From Acidaminococcus hominis (GTDB taxonomy: Bacteria; Bacillota; Negativicutes; Acidaminococcales; Acidaminococcaceae): a DNA stretch of 62,358 nt. The notes beneath the pieces were generated by a model. The model searched no databases, was not told the origin of the DNA, and was given only the letters and a program-made list of their open reading frames with translations. Of the stretch, positions 9,736 to 18,884 are shown one piece after another (the stretch's first letter is position 1; every line of letters begins with the position of its first letter). Where the stretch lies: NCBI RefSeq assembly GCF_900291475.1, contig NZ_OLMM01000001.1:66142-128499 (forward strand), read 5' to 3'. The translations under genes and the position numbers were made by a program.

Positions 9736-10994
9736 TGAACAAGGTAGTAATAGTCGGAGCCGGGGCAGCGGGCCTGATGGCCGGCATTGCAGCCGGTGCA
9801 GCAGGCGCCCAGGTGACGCTTTTGGAAAAAATGGGGCAGGCCGGCCGGAAGCTGATGATTACCGGCAAGGGCCGCTGCAACGTTACCAACGCCTGCACCA
9901 TGCAGGAAATGATAGCCATGCTTCCCGGCAACGGAAAATTCCTGTTTGGGGCGTTCCATAAATTTACCAACCAGGATATGATGGACCTGTTGGAACGCAA
10001 TGGGCTACCACTCAAGGTAGAGCGGGGCGGCCGGGTGTTCCCCCAAAGCGATAAGGCCATCGATGTGGTGAATACCCTGGAAAAAATCCTCCGTTCCTAC
10101 GGGGGAAAGATTCTGCTCCATAAGAAAGTTTCCCAGCTGAAGCTGGTGAACGGCAAGGTGGTTGGGGTGGAGGACACGGAAGGCAAGCTTTACCGGGCGG
10201 ACGCGGTGATTATTACCACCGGCGGCGCCTCCTATCCCCGGACCGGTTCTACCGGCGATGGTTATGCCCTGGCCAAAGAGGCCGGCCATACCATTATCCC
10301 TCCCACCGGCGCCCTGGTGCCGCTGGAGAGCGACGACGAGGACGTAAAGAAACTTATGGGTCTGTCCCTGCGCAACGTCCGGGCCAGCCTTTTGGAACAG
10401 GACAAGGTGCTGGCCCAGGAATTTGGGGAAATGCTCTTTACCCATTTTGGGGTATCGGGGCCCATTATCCTGTCGCTGAGTCGGACGGCGTCGGAATGCT
10501 GGAAAAAGAATCCTAAGGCGCTGCTGGACCTGTCCATCGATTTAAAGCCGGCACTAACGCCGGAACAGTTGGACAACCGGATCCAGCGGGACTTTGTGAA
10601 ATACAGCAGAAAACAATTGAAGCATGGGTTGGACGATTTGCTGCCCCAGAGCCTGATTCCTGTGATTATCGACCGGGCGGTCCTGAACCCGGAGCAGCCG
10701 GTGAACCAGATTACCCGGAAGGAACGGCTGCGGCTGGTCCAGACCCTGAAGCAGTTTACGGTGCCCCTGACGGGTACCCGGCCCCTGGCGGAAGCCATTG
10801 TCACCGCCGGCGGGGTCAATACCAAGGAAGTCAGTCCCAGTACCTTCGCCTCCAAACTGGTTCCCAACCTGTATTTTGCCGGTGAAGTGCTGGACGTAGA
10901 TGGATATACCGGCGGCTATAACCTGCAGGCAGCCTTTTCATCGGGCTACGTGGCAGGAACTGAGGCCGCCCAAGGAAAAGAGGAATCTCTGTGA
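9735..10994 (+). CDS. NAD(P)/FAD-dependent oxidoreductase, HI0933/BaiN-like
   Basis: 419 residues. The start ATG overlaps the rluB stop. The dinucleotide-binding motif GAGAAGLMAG is at the N-terminus, followed by GRKLMITGKGRCNVTN, the hallmark of the HI0933 (YhiN) flavoprotein family. The C-terminal flavin motif FAGEVLDVDGYTGGYN lies near residue 378. The physiological substrate is not established for most members; BaiN in gut clostridia is linked to bile-acid reduction. Lying inside a housekeeping run, it is probably not bile-specific here. Overlaps cmk by 4 bases. Confidence 0.88.
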   Translation: MNKVVIVGAGAAGLMAGIAAGAAGAQVTLLEKMGQAGRKLMITGKGRCNVTNACTMQEMIAMLPGNGKFLFGAFHKFTNQDMMDLLERNGLPLKVERGGRVFPQSDKAIDVVNTLEKILRSYGGKILLHKKVSQLKLVNGKVVGVEDTEGKLYRADAVIITTGGASYPRTGSTGDGYALAKEAGHTIIPPTGALVPLESDDEDVKKLMGLSLRNVRASLLEQDKVLAQEFGEMLFTHFGVSGPIILSLSRTASECWKKNPKALLDLSIDLKPALTPEQLDNRIQRDFVKYSRKQLKHGLDDLLPQSLIPVIIDRAVLNPEQPVNQITRKERLRLVQTLKQFTVPLTGTRPLAEAIVTAGGVNTKEVSPSTFASKLVPNLYFAGEVLDVDGYTGGYNLQAAFSSGYVAGTEAAQGKEESL

Positions 10995-11674
10995 AAAAGA
11001 TCATCATTGCCATTGACGGCCCTGCCGGCGCCGGCAAAAGCACCATCGCCAAAAAGGTGGCTGCCCAACTGGGCTATGCCTACATCGATACCGGTGCCAT
11101 GTACCGGACGGTAACCCTGCGGTTTTTGGCCAAACAGCTGCCTTTTTCGGAAGAAACAGTAACAGAGCTGGCCAAACAGGTAAAAATCACTTTTCGTTTC
11201 GCAGACGGGCTAAACCGGGTCTTTGAAAGCGGGGAAGAAGTGACGGAAGCCATCCGCTCCTTGGAAGTGACCCAGCACGTGTCCCAGGTGGCTGCCGTTG
11301 GCGGCGTCCGGGCGGCCATGGTGGAAGCCCAGCGGGAAATCGGGGCCCAGGGCGGCGTAGTAATGGACGGCCGGGACATTGGCACGGTGGTATTTCCCCA
11401 GGCTGAGCTGAAGGTGTTTCTTACCGCTTCCGTGGAGGAACGGGCCAACCGCCGCTACCTGGAGATGAAGGAAAAAGGCCAGGACGTGGACCTGGAAGAT
11501 TTGAAACAACGGATTGCCCAGCGGGATCATCTTGATGAAACCCGGGAAATCTCGCCTCTGCGCTGCGCAGAGGATGCGGTGTACTTGGATTCCACCCAAC
11601 TGTCCATTGATCAGGTAACCGATCAAATTATCGCTTTGGCAAGGAAGGTTCTAGCATGTGGTACCGTTTCGTAA
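10991..11674 (+). CDS. cmk: cytidylate kinase
   Basis: 227 residues beginning at GTG 10991, which overlaps the preceding TGA; no later start keeps the P-loop. It phosphorylates CMP and dCMP. The Walker A motif GPAGAGKST is at residues 9-17. VVMDGRDIGTVVFP and DHLDETREISPL are the family's CMP-binding and lid stretches. The C-terminal end overlaps the plsC start by 19 bases. Order cmk-plsC-ispH is common in Negativicutes and Clostridia. Confidence 0.96.
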   Translation: MKKIIIAIDGPAGAGKSTIAKKVAAQLGYAYIDTGAMYRTVTLRFLAKQLPFSEETVTELAKQVKITFRFADGLNRVFESGEEVTEAIRSLEVTQHVSQVAAVGGVRAAMVEAQREIGAQGGVVMDGRDIGTVVFPQAELKVFLTASVEERANRRYLEMKEKGQDVDLEDLKQRIAQRDHLDETREISPLRCAEDAVYLDSTQLSIDQVTDQIIALARKVLACGTVS

Positions 11675-12252
11675 AAATAATTTTCTCCGTCCTGTTTCGG
11701 ATTATTCTTAGGCTCAAGATTATCGGCCGGGAAAATATTCCCATGGAAGGTCCGGTAGTGATTGCCAGCAATCATATGAGCCTGTTGGATCCGCCGGTGG
11801 TAGGGACGGCCTCGTCCCGGCCCGTGAATTTCATGGCCAAGTCCGAGCTGTTTGTACCCGTTCTGGGGGCCCTGTACAGCTCCCTGGGAGCGTTCCCTGT
11901 GCACCGGGGAGCCGCCGATTCCCACGCCATTAAGCACGCTCTGTTGCTGTTAAAGAACAAGCAGGTGCTGGGGATTTTCCCGGAAGGCCACCGGATGCCA
12001 GAAGGTCATTTGGGCAAGGCAGCTCCGGGCGCCCTGGCCATTGCCATTAAGGGTAAGGCCACGGTAGTGCCTACGGCCATTATCGGCAGTGACCTGAAGC
12101 ACCGGAAAACCTTCTGGCCCAAGGTCACCGTGGTTTTTGGCAAACCGTTGTCCATGGAAAACCAGGACGGAAATAAAGTAAAAGTGGAGGAACTCAGTGA
12201 GCGGCTCATGGCCCAAATTGCGGCGATGATTGAAGCCCACCGGGAAAAATAA
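11656..12252 (+). CDS. plsC: 1-acyl-sn-glycerol-3-phosphate acyltransferase
   Basis: 198 residues, a short single-domain PlsC. It adds the second acyl chain to lysophosphatidic acid. The NHMSLLDPP motif supplies the HX4D catalytic pair near residue 38, and FPEGHRMPEG is motif III near residue 110. One N-terminal hydrophobic segment would hold it at the inner membrane. It overlaps cmk and is followed 3 bases later by ispH-rpsA. Together with plsY (16722) it provides a full glycerophosphate acylation route except PlsX. Confidence 0.93.
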   Translation: MWYRFVKIIFSVLFRIILRLKIIGRENIPMEGPVVIASNHMSLLDPPVVGTASSRPVNFMAKSELFVPVLGALYSSLGAFPVHRGAADSHAIKHALLLLKNKQVLGIFPEGHRMPEGHLGKAAPGALAIAIKGKATVVPTAIIGSDLKHRKTFWPKVTVVFGKPLSMENQDGNKVKVEELSERLMAQIAAMIEAHREK

Positions 12253-12255
12253 TCT

Positions 12256-14292
12256 ATGGAAATTTATGTAGCAGACCCCTGCGGATTTTGTTATGGTGTA
12301 AAAAGGGCGGTTGACATTGCACAAACCCCCATAAAAGGGTATAATGATAGTATTGCCACTCTGGGTGAATTGGTACATAATCCCCGCGTTGTAAAAAAAC
12401 TAGAGCAACAAGGCGTTCTATGTAAGGAGAAGCTGGCTGATTTCTCGGCTGGTGATGTTGTCATATTCAGATCCCATGGGGTTGGGCCCGACGTTTATGC
12501 GGAGGCCCAACAGCGTGGATTACACGTCGTCGATGCCACTTGTCCTCATGTGCTGAAAGCACAAAAAACGGCTGCCGAACTGGCCAGTGAAGGTCGTTTT
12601 GTGATTATCATTGGGGAAAAGCGTCATCCTGAGGTGCAAAGTATTAAGGCTTGGGCAGGGCAGGATTCCCTGGTCATCGAAACTTCTGATGACCTGGTAT
12701 CTCTTCCTGTAAAAGATAAGTATGGGGTAGTCAGCCAGACAACTTTTGAAGCTGAGAAGTTTAACCTTCTGCTTCGTATGGCTCAAGAGAAATGCCCGGG
12801 AGACTACAAAGTGGTGCGCACCATCTGTACTGCCACAGCAGACAGACAAGGCGCTGCACGGGAACTGGCAGGCAAGGTTGACGTATTCTTCGTGTTTGGC
12901 GGCAAGAACAGCGCCAACACCAGACATCTGTACGACATTGCTGCAAGTCTGAATCCCCGTTCTTATCACTTACAGGACGCCAGTGAGATTACTGCATCCA
13001 TGCTGGCCGGAGCAGGAAAAATAGGCATTACTGCTGGTGCATCTACACCGCAGGAAATTATTGAGGAGGCTATTGGAACTATGGAAACAATGGAAAGTTT
13101 GTTGGGCGAACAGGAGAGCATGAAATTACACATTGGCATGATTGTGGAAGCTACGGTGGTAGCTGTAACTTCCGATGAAGTCGTCGTTGACTTCGGCTAT
13201 CAAAGTGAAGGGTCTGTGGCCTTCGACCAATGGACTTTGGGCGGTACCAAGGAAACCGTAGCCCCCACCGTTAAAGTTGGCGACAAAGTGACCCTGAAGG
13301 TTATTGCCAGCGAAAACCAAGATGGTTTGGTTGTTCTGTCCAGAACCAAAGCTGAAGCTGATCAAGCTTGGCTGAAACTGCCGGAACAATTGGCAGAAGT
13401 AAAGACTGTTACGGTCAAAGGCCTGAGAGCAGTAAAGGGCGGTTTGACTGTTTCCTATAATGGTTTGACTGGCTTTATCCCTGCATCCCACCTGGACCTG
13501 AAACATGTGGATGATGTGAAGGAATATGAAGGCAAGGAACTGGAAGTTGCCCTGCTGGAAATCAACCCTGAAAAGAAACGTCTGGTATTCTCCCGCAAGA
13601 ACGTCCTGAGAGAAGAACGGGCTGCCAAGAACCAGGCTTACAAGGAAGAACGCGCTCGTCGTGAAGAAGAACGCCATGAAGCTTTGGAAAAAGCTTTCGA
13701 AACCTTCCATGAAGGCGAAACGGTGGAAGGTACCATTAAGAGCATTGTTGACTTCGGTATGTTTGTGGAAATCGCTCCGTTCGTACAGGGCCTGGTACAC
13801 ATCTCCGAAATCTCCTGGGACCGCAGCGTGAAACCGGCTGACCTGTACAAAGTTGGCGACAAGGTAAACGTTTACATCAAAGGCTTGGATCAGGAAAAAG
13901 GCCGTATCAGCCTGTCCATCAAAGCTCTGCAGGAAGACCCCTGGGAAGCTGCTGCCAAAGACATCAAAGTTGGCGATGTTGTAACCGGTAAAGTGGTACG
14001 GTTCCTGCCCTTCGGCGCAATCGTTAAACTGAACGAAGAAAACGAAGGCATGATCCACATCTCCGAAATCGCTGAACAGCGCATTGAAAAACCGGAAGAT
14101 GTTCTGGAACTGGGCCAGGAAGTTAAAGTAAAGGTGCTGCGTGTTGACACCGAACATAAGAAAATTGCTTTGAGCATCACCAAAGCCAAAGAAGACGCTG
14201 AAAAAGCTGAAATGCGTCAATACCTGGGCAAGAAGGGCACTCTGTCCCAAGGCCTGGGCGAAAAGCTGGCTGAAGCCGAAGCTGAAAAATAA
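12256..14292 (+). CDS. ispH: IspH (HMB-PP reductase) fused to ribosomal protein S1
   Basis: 678 residues in one uninterrupted frame. Residues 1-285 are IspH, the iron-sulfur enzyme making IPP and DMAPP in the last step of the MEP pathway. Its cluster cysteines lie in CGFCYGVKRA, DATCPHV and TICTATADRQ. From about residue 289 there are four S1 (OB-fold) RNA-binding repeats, as in bacterial ribosomal protein S1. Repeats three (GTIKSIVDFGMFVEI) and four (GKVVRFLPFGAIVKL) are the most canonical. The fusion is known in Clostridia and Negativicutes, where the rpsA role has been assigned to it. fni, the next isoprenoid enzyme, follows. Confidence 0.96.
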   Translation: MEIYVADPCGFCYGVKRAVDIAQTPIKGYNDSIATLGELVHNPRVVKKLEQQGVLCKEKLADFSAGDVVIFRSHGVGPDVYAEAQQRGLHVVDATCPHVLKAQKTAAELASEGRFVIIIGEKRHPEVQSIKAWAGQDSLVIETSDDLVSLPVKDKYGVVSQTTFEAEKFNLLLRMAQEKCPGDYKVVRTICTATADRQGAARELAGKVDVFFVFGGKNSANTRHLYDIAASLNPRSYHLQDASEITASMLAGAGKIGITAGASTPQEIIEEAIGTMETMESLLGEQESMKLHIGMIVEATVVAVTSDEVVVDFGYQSEGSVAFDQWTLGGTKETVAPTVKVGDKVTLKVIASENQDGLVVLSRTKAEADQAWLKLPEQLAEVKTVTVKGLRAVKGGLTVSYNGLTGFIPASHLDLKHVDDVKEYEGKELEVALLEINPEKKRLVFSRKNVLREERAAKNQAYKEERARREEERHEALEKAFETFHEGETVEGTIKSIVDFGMFVEIAPFVQGLVHISEISWDRSVKPADLYKVGDKVNVYIKGLDQEKGRISLSIKALQEDPWEAAAKDIKVGDVVTGKVVRFLPFGAIVKLNEENEGMIHISEIAEQRIEKPEDVLELGQEVKVKVLRVDTEHKKIALSITKAKEDAEKAEMRQYLGKKGTLSQGLGEKLAEAEAEK

Positions 14293-14308
14293 GAGGAGTT
14301 CGTACTAG

Positions 14309-15376
14309 ATGAAAAGCCGGGAGAGTCGTAAACTAGATCATATCAGGTATGCAGTAAGCCTCGAGGATGGTCCTTGCGCCACCGGCTTTTCTGATATACG
14401 GGTCATGCATAACTGTCTGCCCCGGGTGAATCGTGATAAGGTAAGCCTTGTCACGGCTTTGCCCGGGGTTGGGCCGTTATCCAACCCTGTGATTCTCAAT
14501 GCTATAACAGGCGGAGCCGGTCCGGTGAAAGCCATCAACGAGCAACTGGCGCTGGTGGGCCGGGAGACTGGGTGTGCTATGGCTGTGGGGTCCCAATATG
14601 GGGCGGTAAGGTCCCAGCTGCATGACGATACTTTTTCTGTGGTTCGCAAGCTTTACCCCAAGGGCATCCTGTTTGCCAATATCAGTGCCCTGGCCACCGT
14701 GGACGAAGCACGGCGGGCAGTGGCTATGATTGAGGCCCAGGGGCTGCAAATCCACCTGAATCCAGCCCAGGAGCTGGCCATGGAGGAGGGGGACCGGGAC
14801 TTTAGCCGGTGGAGTGAGCATATTGCCCAAATCTGCCAGAAGGTGGAAGTACCCGTCATTGCCAAGGAAACGGGCTGCGGTATGGCCCGGGAGCAGGCTC
14901 AGGAACTGCTGGACTGCGGGGTCACCCTATTAGATATTGGGGGCGCCGGCGGTACCAATTTTCCTGCCATTGAAGGCTGCCGCTATCCGGAAGGCAACCG
15001 GGAACTGGCGGAGTGGGGCATTCCCACCGCGGTTTCCCTTGCGGAAGTGGTGGGCGTGAGAGGCTGGCAGCAGGGCATCATTGCGTCGGGCGGTATCCGT
15101 TCGGCCCTGGATATCCTGAAGGCACAGCTTTTGGGCGCCAATGCGGTAGGCATGGCCGGAAATGTGCTGAAGTGGGTAGTGGAAGACGGTACAGAAGCCG
15201 CCATTACCCGGATGAAACAGTGCCTGGAGGCACTGAAGGACTTTTATGCCCTGACAGGCTGTGAGCAGATAGGCCAGCTCCGGCAGGTCCGTTACTATGT
15301 AACGGGTGAACTGGCAGAGGCCCTCCGCTGGTTATCCCAGGATGAACCGGAGAATATAAGCGAAAGAGGAATTTAA
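14309..15376 (+). CDS. fni: type 2 isopentenyl-diphosphate delta-isomerase-like protein
   Basis: 355 residues, an FMN-dependent TIM-barrel of the IDI-2 family, which interconverts IPP and DMAPP. RKLDHIRYA near the N-terminus, NAITGGA, VGSQYGAV, NPAQE (the HLNPxQE motif) and GGAGGTNF are visible family signatures. Placement directly after ispH fits isoprenoid supply. ispH already yields both isomers, so the isomerase would only balance the pool. GAGGAG precedes the ATG. der follows without a gap. Confidence 0.92.
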   Translation: MKSRESRKLDHIRYAVSLEDGPCATGFSDIRVMHNCLPRVNRDKVSLVTALPGVGPLSNPVILNAITGGAGPVKAINEQLALVGRETGCAMAVGSQYGAVRSQLHDDTFSVVRKLYPKGILFANISALATVDEARRAVAMIEAQGLQIHLNPAQELAMEEGDRDFSRWSEHIAQICQKVEVPVIAKETGCGMAREQAQELLDCGVTLLDIGGAGGTNFPAIEGCRYPEGNRELAEWGIPTAVSLAEVVGVRGWQQGIIASGGIRSALDILKAQLLGANAVGMAGNVLKWVVEDGTEAAITRMKQCLEALKDFYALTGCEQIGQLRQVRYYVTGELAEALRWLSQDEPENISERGI

Positions 15377-16708
15377 ATGAGTAAACCCATAGTTGCCATT
15401 GTCGGCAGACCCAATGTCGGCAAATCAACGCTGTTTAATATATTTGCAGATAGCCGGATTTCCATTGTGGAAGATACCCCCGGGGTTACCCGGGACCGTC
15501 TGTACGCAGATGCAGAATGGCTGGACCGGAAGTTCACCATGGTGGATACGGGCGGTATCGAAATGCAGAATACCGACTCCATCGCGGTTTCCATCCGGCA
15601 GCAGGCAGAAATTGCCATTAAGGAAGCAGACGTCATCTTGTTTGTCTGCGATGCCCGTACCGGCATTACCATCGATGACGAGGAAGTGGCCAAGATGCTG
15701 CGCCAATCCCGGAAACCGGTGGTACTGGCTGTAAACAAGGCTGATACCCCCAAACAGGAAAACGATGCCTACGAATTCTATAATCTGGGCATTGGTGAAC
15801 CTTACATGATTTCCGCTTCCAACCGCCTGAACCTGGGCGATTTGCTGGATGCGGTGGTAGAGAAGTTCCCCCCTGCCTCGGATGATGACGACGATAACGA
15901 CGATGTAATCAAGGTTGCCATTATCGGCCGCCCTAATGTAGGCAAATCTTCCATCTTTAACGATATTATTGGCCAGACCCGGTCCATTGTCAGTGACGTG
16001 GCCGGCACCACCCGGGACGCCATTGACGTACCGGTGATGAAAGATGGCCAGACCTATCTGTTCATTGATACCGCTGGTATGCGCCGGAAGGGCAAAATCG
16101 ATGAACCCATCGAAAAATACAGCATTATCCGTACCCTCCGGGCCGTGGACCGGTCCGACGTAGTGCTCATGGTGCTCAGCGCCGTGGAAGGCATTACCGA
16201 ACAGGATAAGAAGATTGCAGGCTATGCCCACGAAGCCGGCAAAGGCATTGTCATCGTGGTAAACAAGTGGGACCTGTACCCCAACAAGGGCAACAATTCC
16301 ACGGTGGAATTTACCGATAAGGTCTACAAGGAACTGATTTTCATGCCCTATGCCAACATTGCTTTCGTGTCGGCCCTGACCCAGCAGCGGATTTCCCGGC
16401 TGCCGGAAATGATCAAGGACGCTGCCGAAGCCAACAGCATGAGAATTTCCACTTCCGTCCTGAACCAGGTGATTACCGACGCTGTGGCGATGAACCAGCC
16501 ACCCCAGGAAAAGGGCAAGCGCCTGAAGATTTTGTATACCACTCAGGTGAAGGTCAAACCGCCTACCTTCGTGATTTTCTGCAACGAACCGGAGATTATG
16601 CACTTCTCCTACCAGCGGTATCTGGAAAACAAGCTGCGGGAAGCCTTTGGCTTCAGAGGCACCCCCATCAACATCATTGTCCGGGGCAAGAATGAGGACA
16701 ACCAGTAA
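15377..16708 (+). CDS. der: ribosome assembly GTPase Der (EngA)
   Basis: 443 residues with two tandem GTPase domains, the feature unique to Der. The first P-loop is GRPNVGKSTLF near residue 9 and the second GRPNVGKSSIF near residue 184. DTPGVTRDR and DTAGMRRKG are the matching G3 regions, and NKAD and NKWD the G4 motifs. A KH-like domain fills the last 90 residues. It acts in 50S subunit maturation. An acidic DDDDDND linker separates the two GTPase domains. Confidence 0.97.
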   Translation: MSKPIVAIVGRPNVGKSTLFNIFADSRISIVEDTPGVTRDRLYADAEWLDRKFTMVDTGGIEMQNTDSIAVSIRQQAEIAIKEADVILFVCDARTGITIDDEEVAKMLRQSRKPVVLAVNKADTPKQENDAYEFYNLGIGEPYMISASNRLNLGDLLDAVVEKFPPASDDDDDNDDVIKVAIIGRPNVGKSSIFNDIIGQTRSIVSDVAGTTRDAIDVPVMKDGQTYLFIDTAGMRRKGKIDEPIEKYSIIRTLRAVDRSDVVLMVLSAVEGITEQDKKIAGYAHEAGKGIVIVVNKWDLYPNKGNNSTVEFTDKVYKELIFMPYANIAFVSALTQQRISRLPEMIKDAAEANSMRISTSVLNQVITDAVAMNQPPQEKGKRLKILYTTQVKVKPPTFVIFCNEPEIMHFSYQRYLENKLREAFGFRGTPINIIVRGKNEDNQ

Positions 16709-16721
16709 GGCGGGATAAACC

Positions 16722-17345
16722 ATGGATTATGTAATTGGTATTCTGATTGGTTATCTGCTGGGCTCCATTCCCTGCGGCCTGGTCCTGGTGAAAGCCGTCT
16801 GCGGGATTGATATCCGGGACTATGGCAGCCACAACATTGGCGCCACCAACGTTTTCCGTACGGTGGGGGCTCGGATGGCTTCCTTCGTGCTTTTGGGGGA
16901 TTTGGGCAAGGGAGCACTGGCCCTATGCCTGACCAACCATCTGGTTTCCAGTGATCTTGGGGTGCTGTTGGCCACGGCCGTTGCGGCCCTGGCTGGCCAT
17001 AGCTTTTCCCTGTTCCTTCATTTTAAGGGGGGTAAAGGGGTTGCTACCGGCCTTGGCATCCTGCTGTACTTTATGCCGGAAGTTTCTGTGTTTGCCCTGA
17101 CCCTGTGGCTGGCTATTGTGTATGTGAGCCGCTACGTTTCCCTGGGCTCCATTGCGGCGGCGTTTGCCACCCCTCTGGCAGCCTATTATCTGGGCTATGA
17201 CTACCGGCTGGTGGTTTTCACGGCTTTTTGTGCGGCTGTGATTATCGCCCGGCATTACGAAAATATGGTCCGTTTGGTCAACGGTACCGAAAACAAAATA
17301 AAACAAGGTCATTTTTCCAAGAAGAACAACACGCCAAAGGAGTAA
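16722..17345 (+). CDS. plsY: acyl-phosphate:glycerol-3-phosphate acyltransferase PlsY
   Basis: 207 residues with about five transmembrane segments. It transfers an acyl group from acyl-phosphate to glycerol-3-phosphate at the inner membrane. Family motifs are GSIPCGLVL, GSHNIGATNVFR and FKGGKGVATGLG. gpsA, which makes its substrate glycerol-3-phosphate, starts 5 bases downstream, so the two probably form one translational unit. Confidence 0.95.
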   Translation: MDYVIGILIGYLLGSIPCGLVLVKAVCGIDIRDYGSHNIGATNVFRTVGARMASFVLLGDLGKGALALCLTNHLVSSDLGVLLATAVAALAGHSFSLFLHFKGGKGVATGLGILLYFMPEVSVFALTLWLAIVYVSRYVSLGSIAAAFATPLAAYYLGYDYRLVVFTAFCAAVIIARHYENMVRLVNGTENKIKQGHFSKKNNTPKE

Positions 17346-17350
17346 GCTTT

Positions 17351-18343
17351 ATGAAAATTGCTGTTATTGGCGCTGGCAGCTGGGGAACCGTCCTGGCTCA
17401 GATTCTGGCAGACAACGGACACGAAGTCTGCCTCTGGGCCCGGAATCCCCAAAAGGCTGACCAGATCCAACGTACTCGGAGAAACCAAGATTACCTTCCG
17501 GATTTGGAACTTTCTCCTTCCATTTTGGTAACCCATGACCTGCAGCAAACCATCGAACGAGCCTCTGTGCTCGTTTTTGTCGTTCCATCCAAAGGAATGG
17601 CTGCGGTGGCCCAGCAGGCCGCGGCCTTTACCGACTGCCGGGAGCAGATTCTCCTTTCCTGTACCAAAGGGTTTGACCTGGCTACAGGGAAGCTGATGAC
17701 GGATATTCTGGAAGAAACGTTCCCCCAGGCCAAAGCGGTGGCAGCGCTCAGCGGCCCCAACCTGGCCAAGGAAATTGCCAAGCGGCAGCCCGCTGCTTCC
17801 GTCATTGCCTGCAAGGATTTGAAAATTGCCAAGGCTTTGCAGAAGATTTTTATCAATGGATATTTCCGGCCCTACACCAGCCGGGACGTTATCGGGGTAG
17901 AGCTGTGCGGCTGCAGCAAGAACTGCATTGCCCTGGTCAGCGGCATTCTGGCCGGCCTGGGCTTTGGGGAAAACAGCCAGGCAGGACTCATTACTCGTGG
18001 CCTGGCGGAAATCACCCGCCTGGGGGTGAAAATGGGCGCCAAACGGGCTACTTTCTCCGGCCTTGCCGGGGTGGGGGACCTGGTGGCTACCTGCAGCAGC
18101 CCCCTGAGCCGGAACCGTTCCGCAGGGGTGGCCCTGGCCCAGGGCAAGAGCCTGGAAGAAATTACCCAGGGAACCCATATGGTCATCGAAGGCATCAATG
18201 CGGCGCCGGTGGTGCGGCAGCTGGCCCTGGCCCATGGGGTGGAAATGCCCATTATTGAGCAGCTGTACCAGGTACTTTTTGCCAAAAAGTCCGTGGAGAT
18301 AGCCATTGCAGATTTAATGAAACGGGTTGCCAAGAAAGAGTAG
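17351..18343 (+). CDS. gpsA: glycerol-3-phosphate dehydrogenase [NAD(P)+]
   Basis: 330 residues from ATG 17351; an in-frame upstream start at 17228 lies inside plsY and lacks family similarity. GpsA reduces dihydroxyacetone phosphate to glycerol-3-phosphate for phospholipids. GAGSWGTVLA is the NAD(P) motif, and GPNLAKEI and ELCGCSKNCIAL include the catalytic lysine region (LKN is replaced by SKN here). NRSAGVALAQG is the C-terminal signature. It is the last gene of the 7.0-18.3 kb housekeeping run. Confidence 0.95.
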   Translation: MKIAVIGAGSWGTVLAQILADNGHEVCLWARNPQKADQIQRTRRNQDYLPDLELSPSILVTHDLQQTIERASVLVFVVPSKGMAAVAQQAAAFTDCREQILLSCTKGFDLATGKLMTDILEETFPQAKAVAALSGPNLAKEIAKRQPAASVIACKDLKIAKALQKIFINGYFRPYTSRDVIGVELCGCSKNCIALVSGILAGLGFGENSQAGLITRGLAEITRLGVKMGAKRATFSGLAGVGDLVATCSSPLSRNRSAGVALAQGKSLEEITQGTHMVIEGINAAPVVRQLALAHGVEMPIIEQLYQVLFAKKSVEIAIADLMKRVAKKE

Positions 18344-18360
18344 TATTTTTAGAAGACTTG

Positions 18361-18397
18361 TGTTATAATGTCTACCTAAGAAGGATAAAAATTCTTA
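18361..18397 (+). promoter_or_regulatory. extended -10 promoter and inverted repeat before the threonine genes
   Basis: TGT-TATAAT (18361-18369) is an extended -10 element; no good -35 is visible. Eight bases on, TAAGAA (18377-18382) and TTCTTA (18392-18397) form an inverted repeat that would lie just after the start site, a plausible operator. Confidence 0.55.
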
Positions 18398-18415
18398 TGA
18401 AAAGGATAGAGGCCG

Positions 18416-18868
18416 ATGAACAACGATAAAAAATCCGAATTTTACCTGGTAAGAGAAGAAATTCTGCCGGAAGCTATCAAAAAGACCATTATGGTCAAAG
18501 AAATCTTGAAACGGGGCAAAATGAGGACGGTCAATGAAGCCGTAGCCAAGGTGGGCTTGAGCCGGAGCGCCTACTACAAGTATAAGGACTACGTGTTCCC
18601 GTTCTACGATGCCAGCAAGGAAAAGGTGATCACCATTTCCCTGCTGCTGGAACATAAGCCCGGGGTACTGTCCAGCGTACTGAATACCATTGCCGGCGAC
18701 GGGGGCAGCGTCATCACCATCAACCAGGGGGTTCCCCTGCAAGGTGTTGCCAACACCACCATTTCTGTAGAAACCAAGTACCTGACCATTGACATGGAAG
18801 CTTTGCTGGACAAACTGCGTCTCATTGACGGAGTAAAACGCCTGGACGTATTGGGACAGGTGGACTAA
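18416..18868 (+). CDS. ACT-domain protein of the UPF0735/PheB (ThrR) family
   Basis: 150 residues. The N-terminal half carries a helix-turn-helix-like stretch (RTVNEAVAKVGLSRSAYYKYK, within residues 39-60). The C-terminal half is an ACT domain (ISLLLEHKPGVLSSVLNTIA). The Bacillus homologue, once called PheB, has been described as ThrR, a regulator of threonine biosynthesis genes. Here the gene lies directly before hom and thrB, which fits that role by context. The effector is unknown, probably an amino acid. Confidence 0.85.
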   Translation: MNNDKKSEFYLVREEILPEAIKKTIMVKEILKRGKMRTVNEAVAKVGLSRSAYYKYKDYVFPFYDASKEKVITISLLLEHKPGVLSSVLNTIAGDGGSVITINQGVPLQGVANTTISVETKYLTIDMEALLDKLRLIDGVKRLDVLGQVD

Positions 18869-18884
18869 AGGGGATCGATTTGCG

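Noticed and set aside
9735-10994. Assignment as a bile-acid enzyme BaiN
   Set aside because: The family is broad, and the gene is embedded between rluB and cmk in a housekeeping run without other bai genes.
18344-18415. T-box or other riboswitch before the threonine genes
   Set aside because: The leader is under 50 bases, too short for a T-box, and shows no specifier stem.
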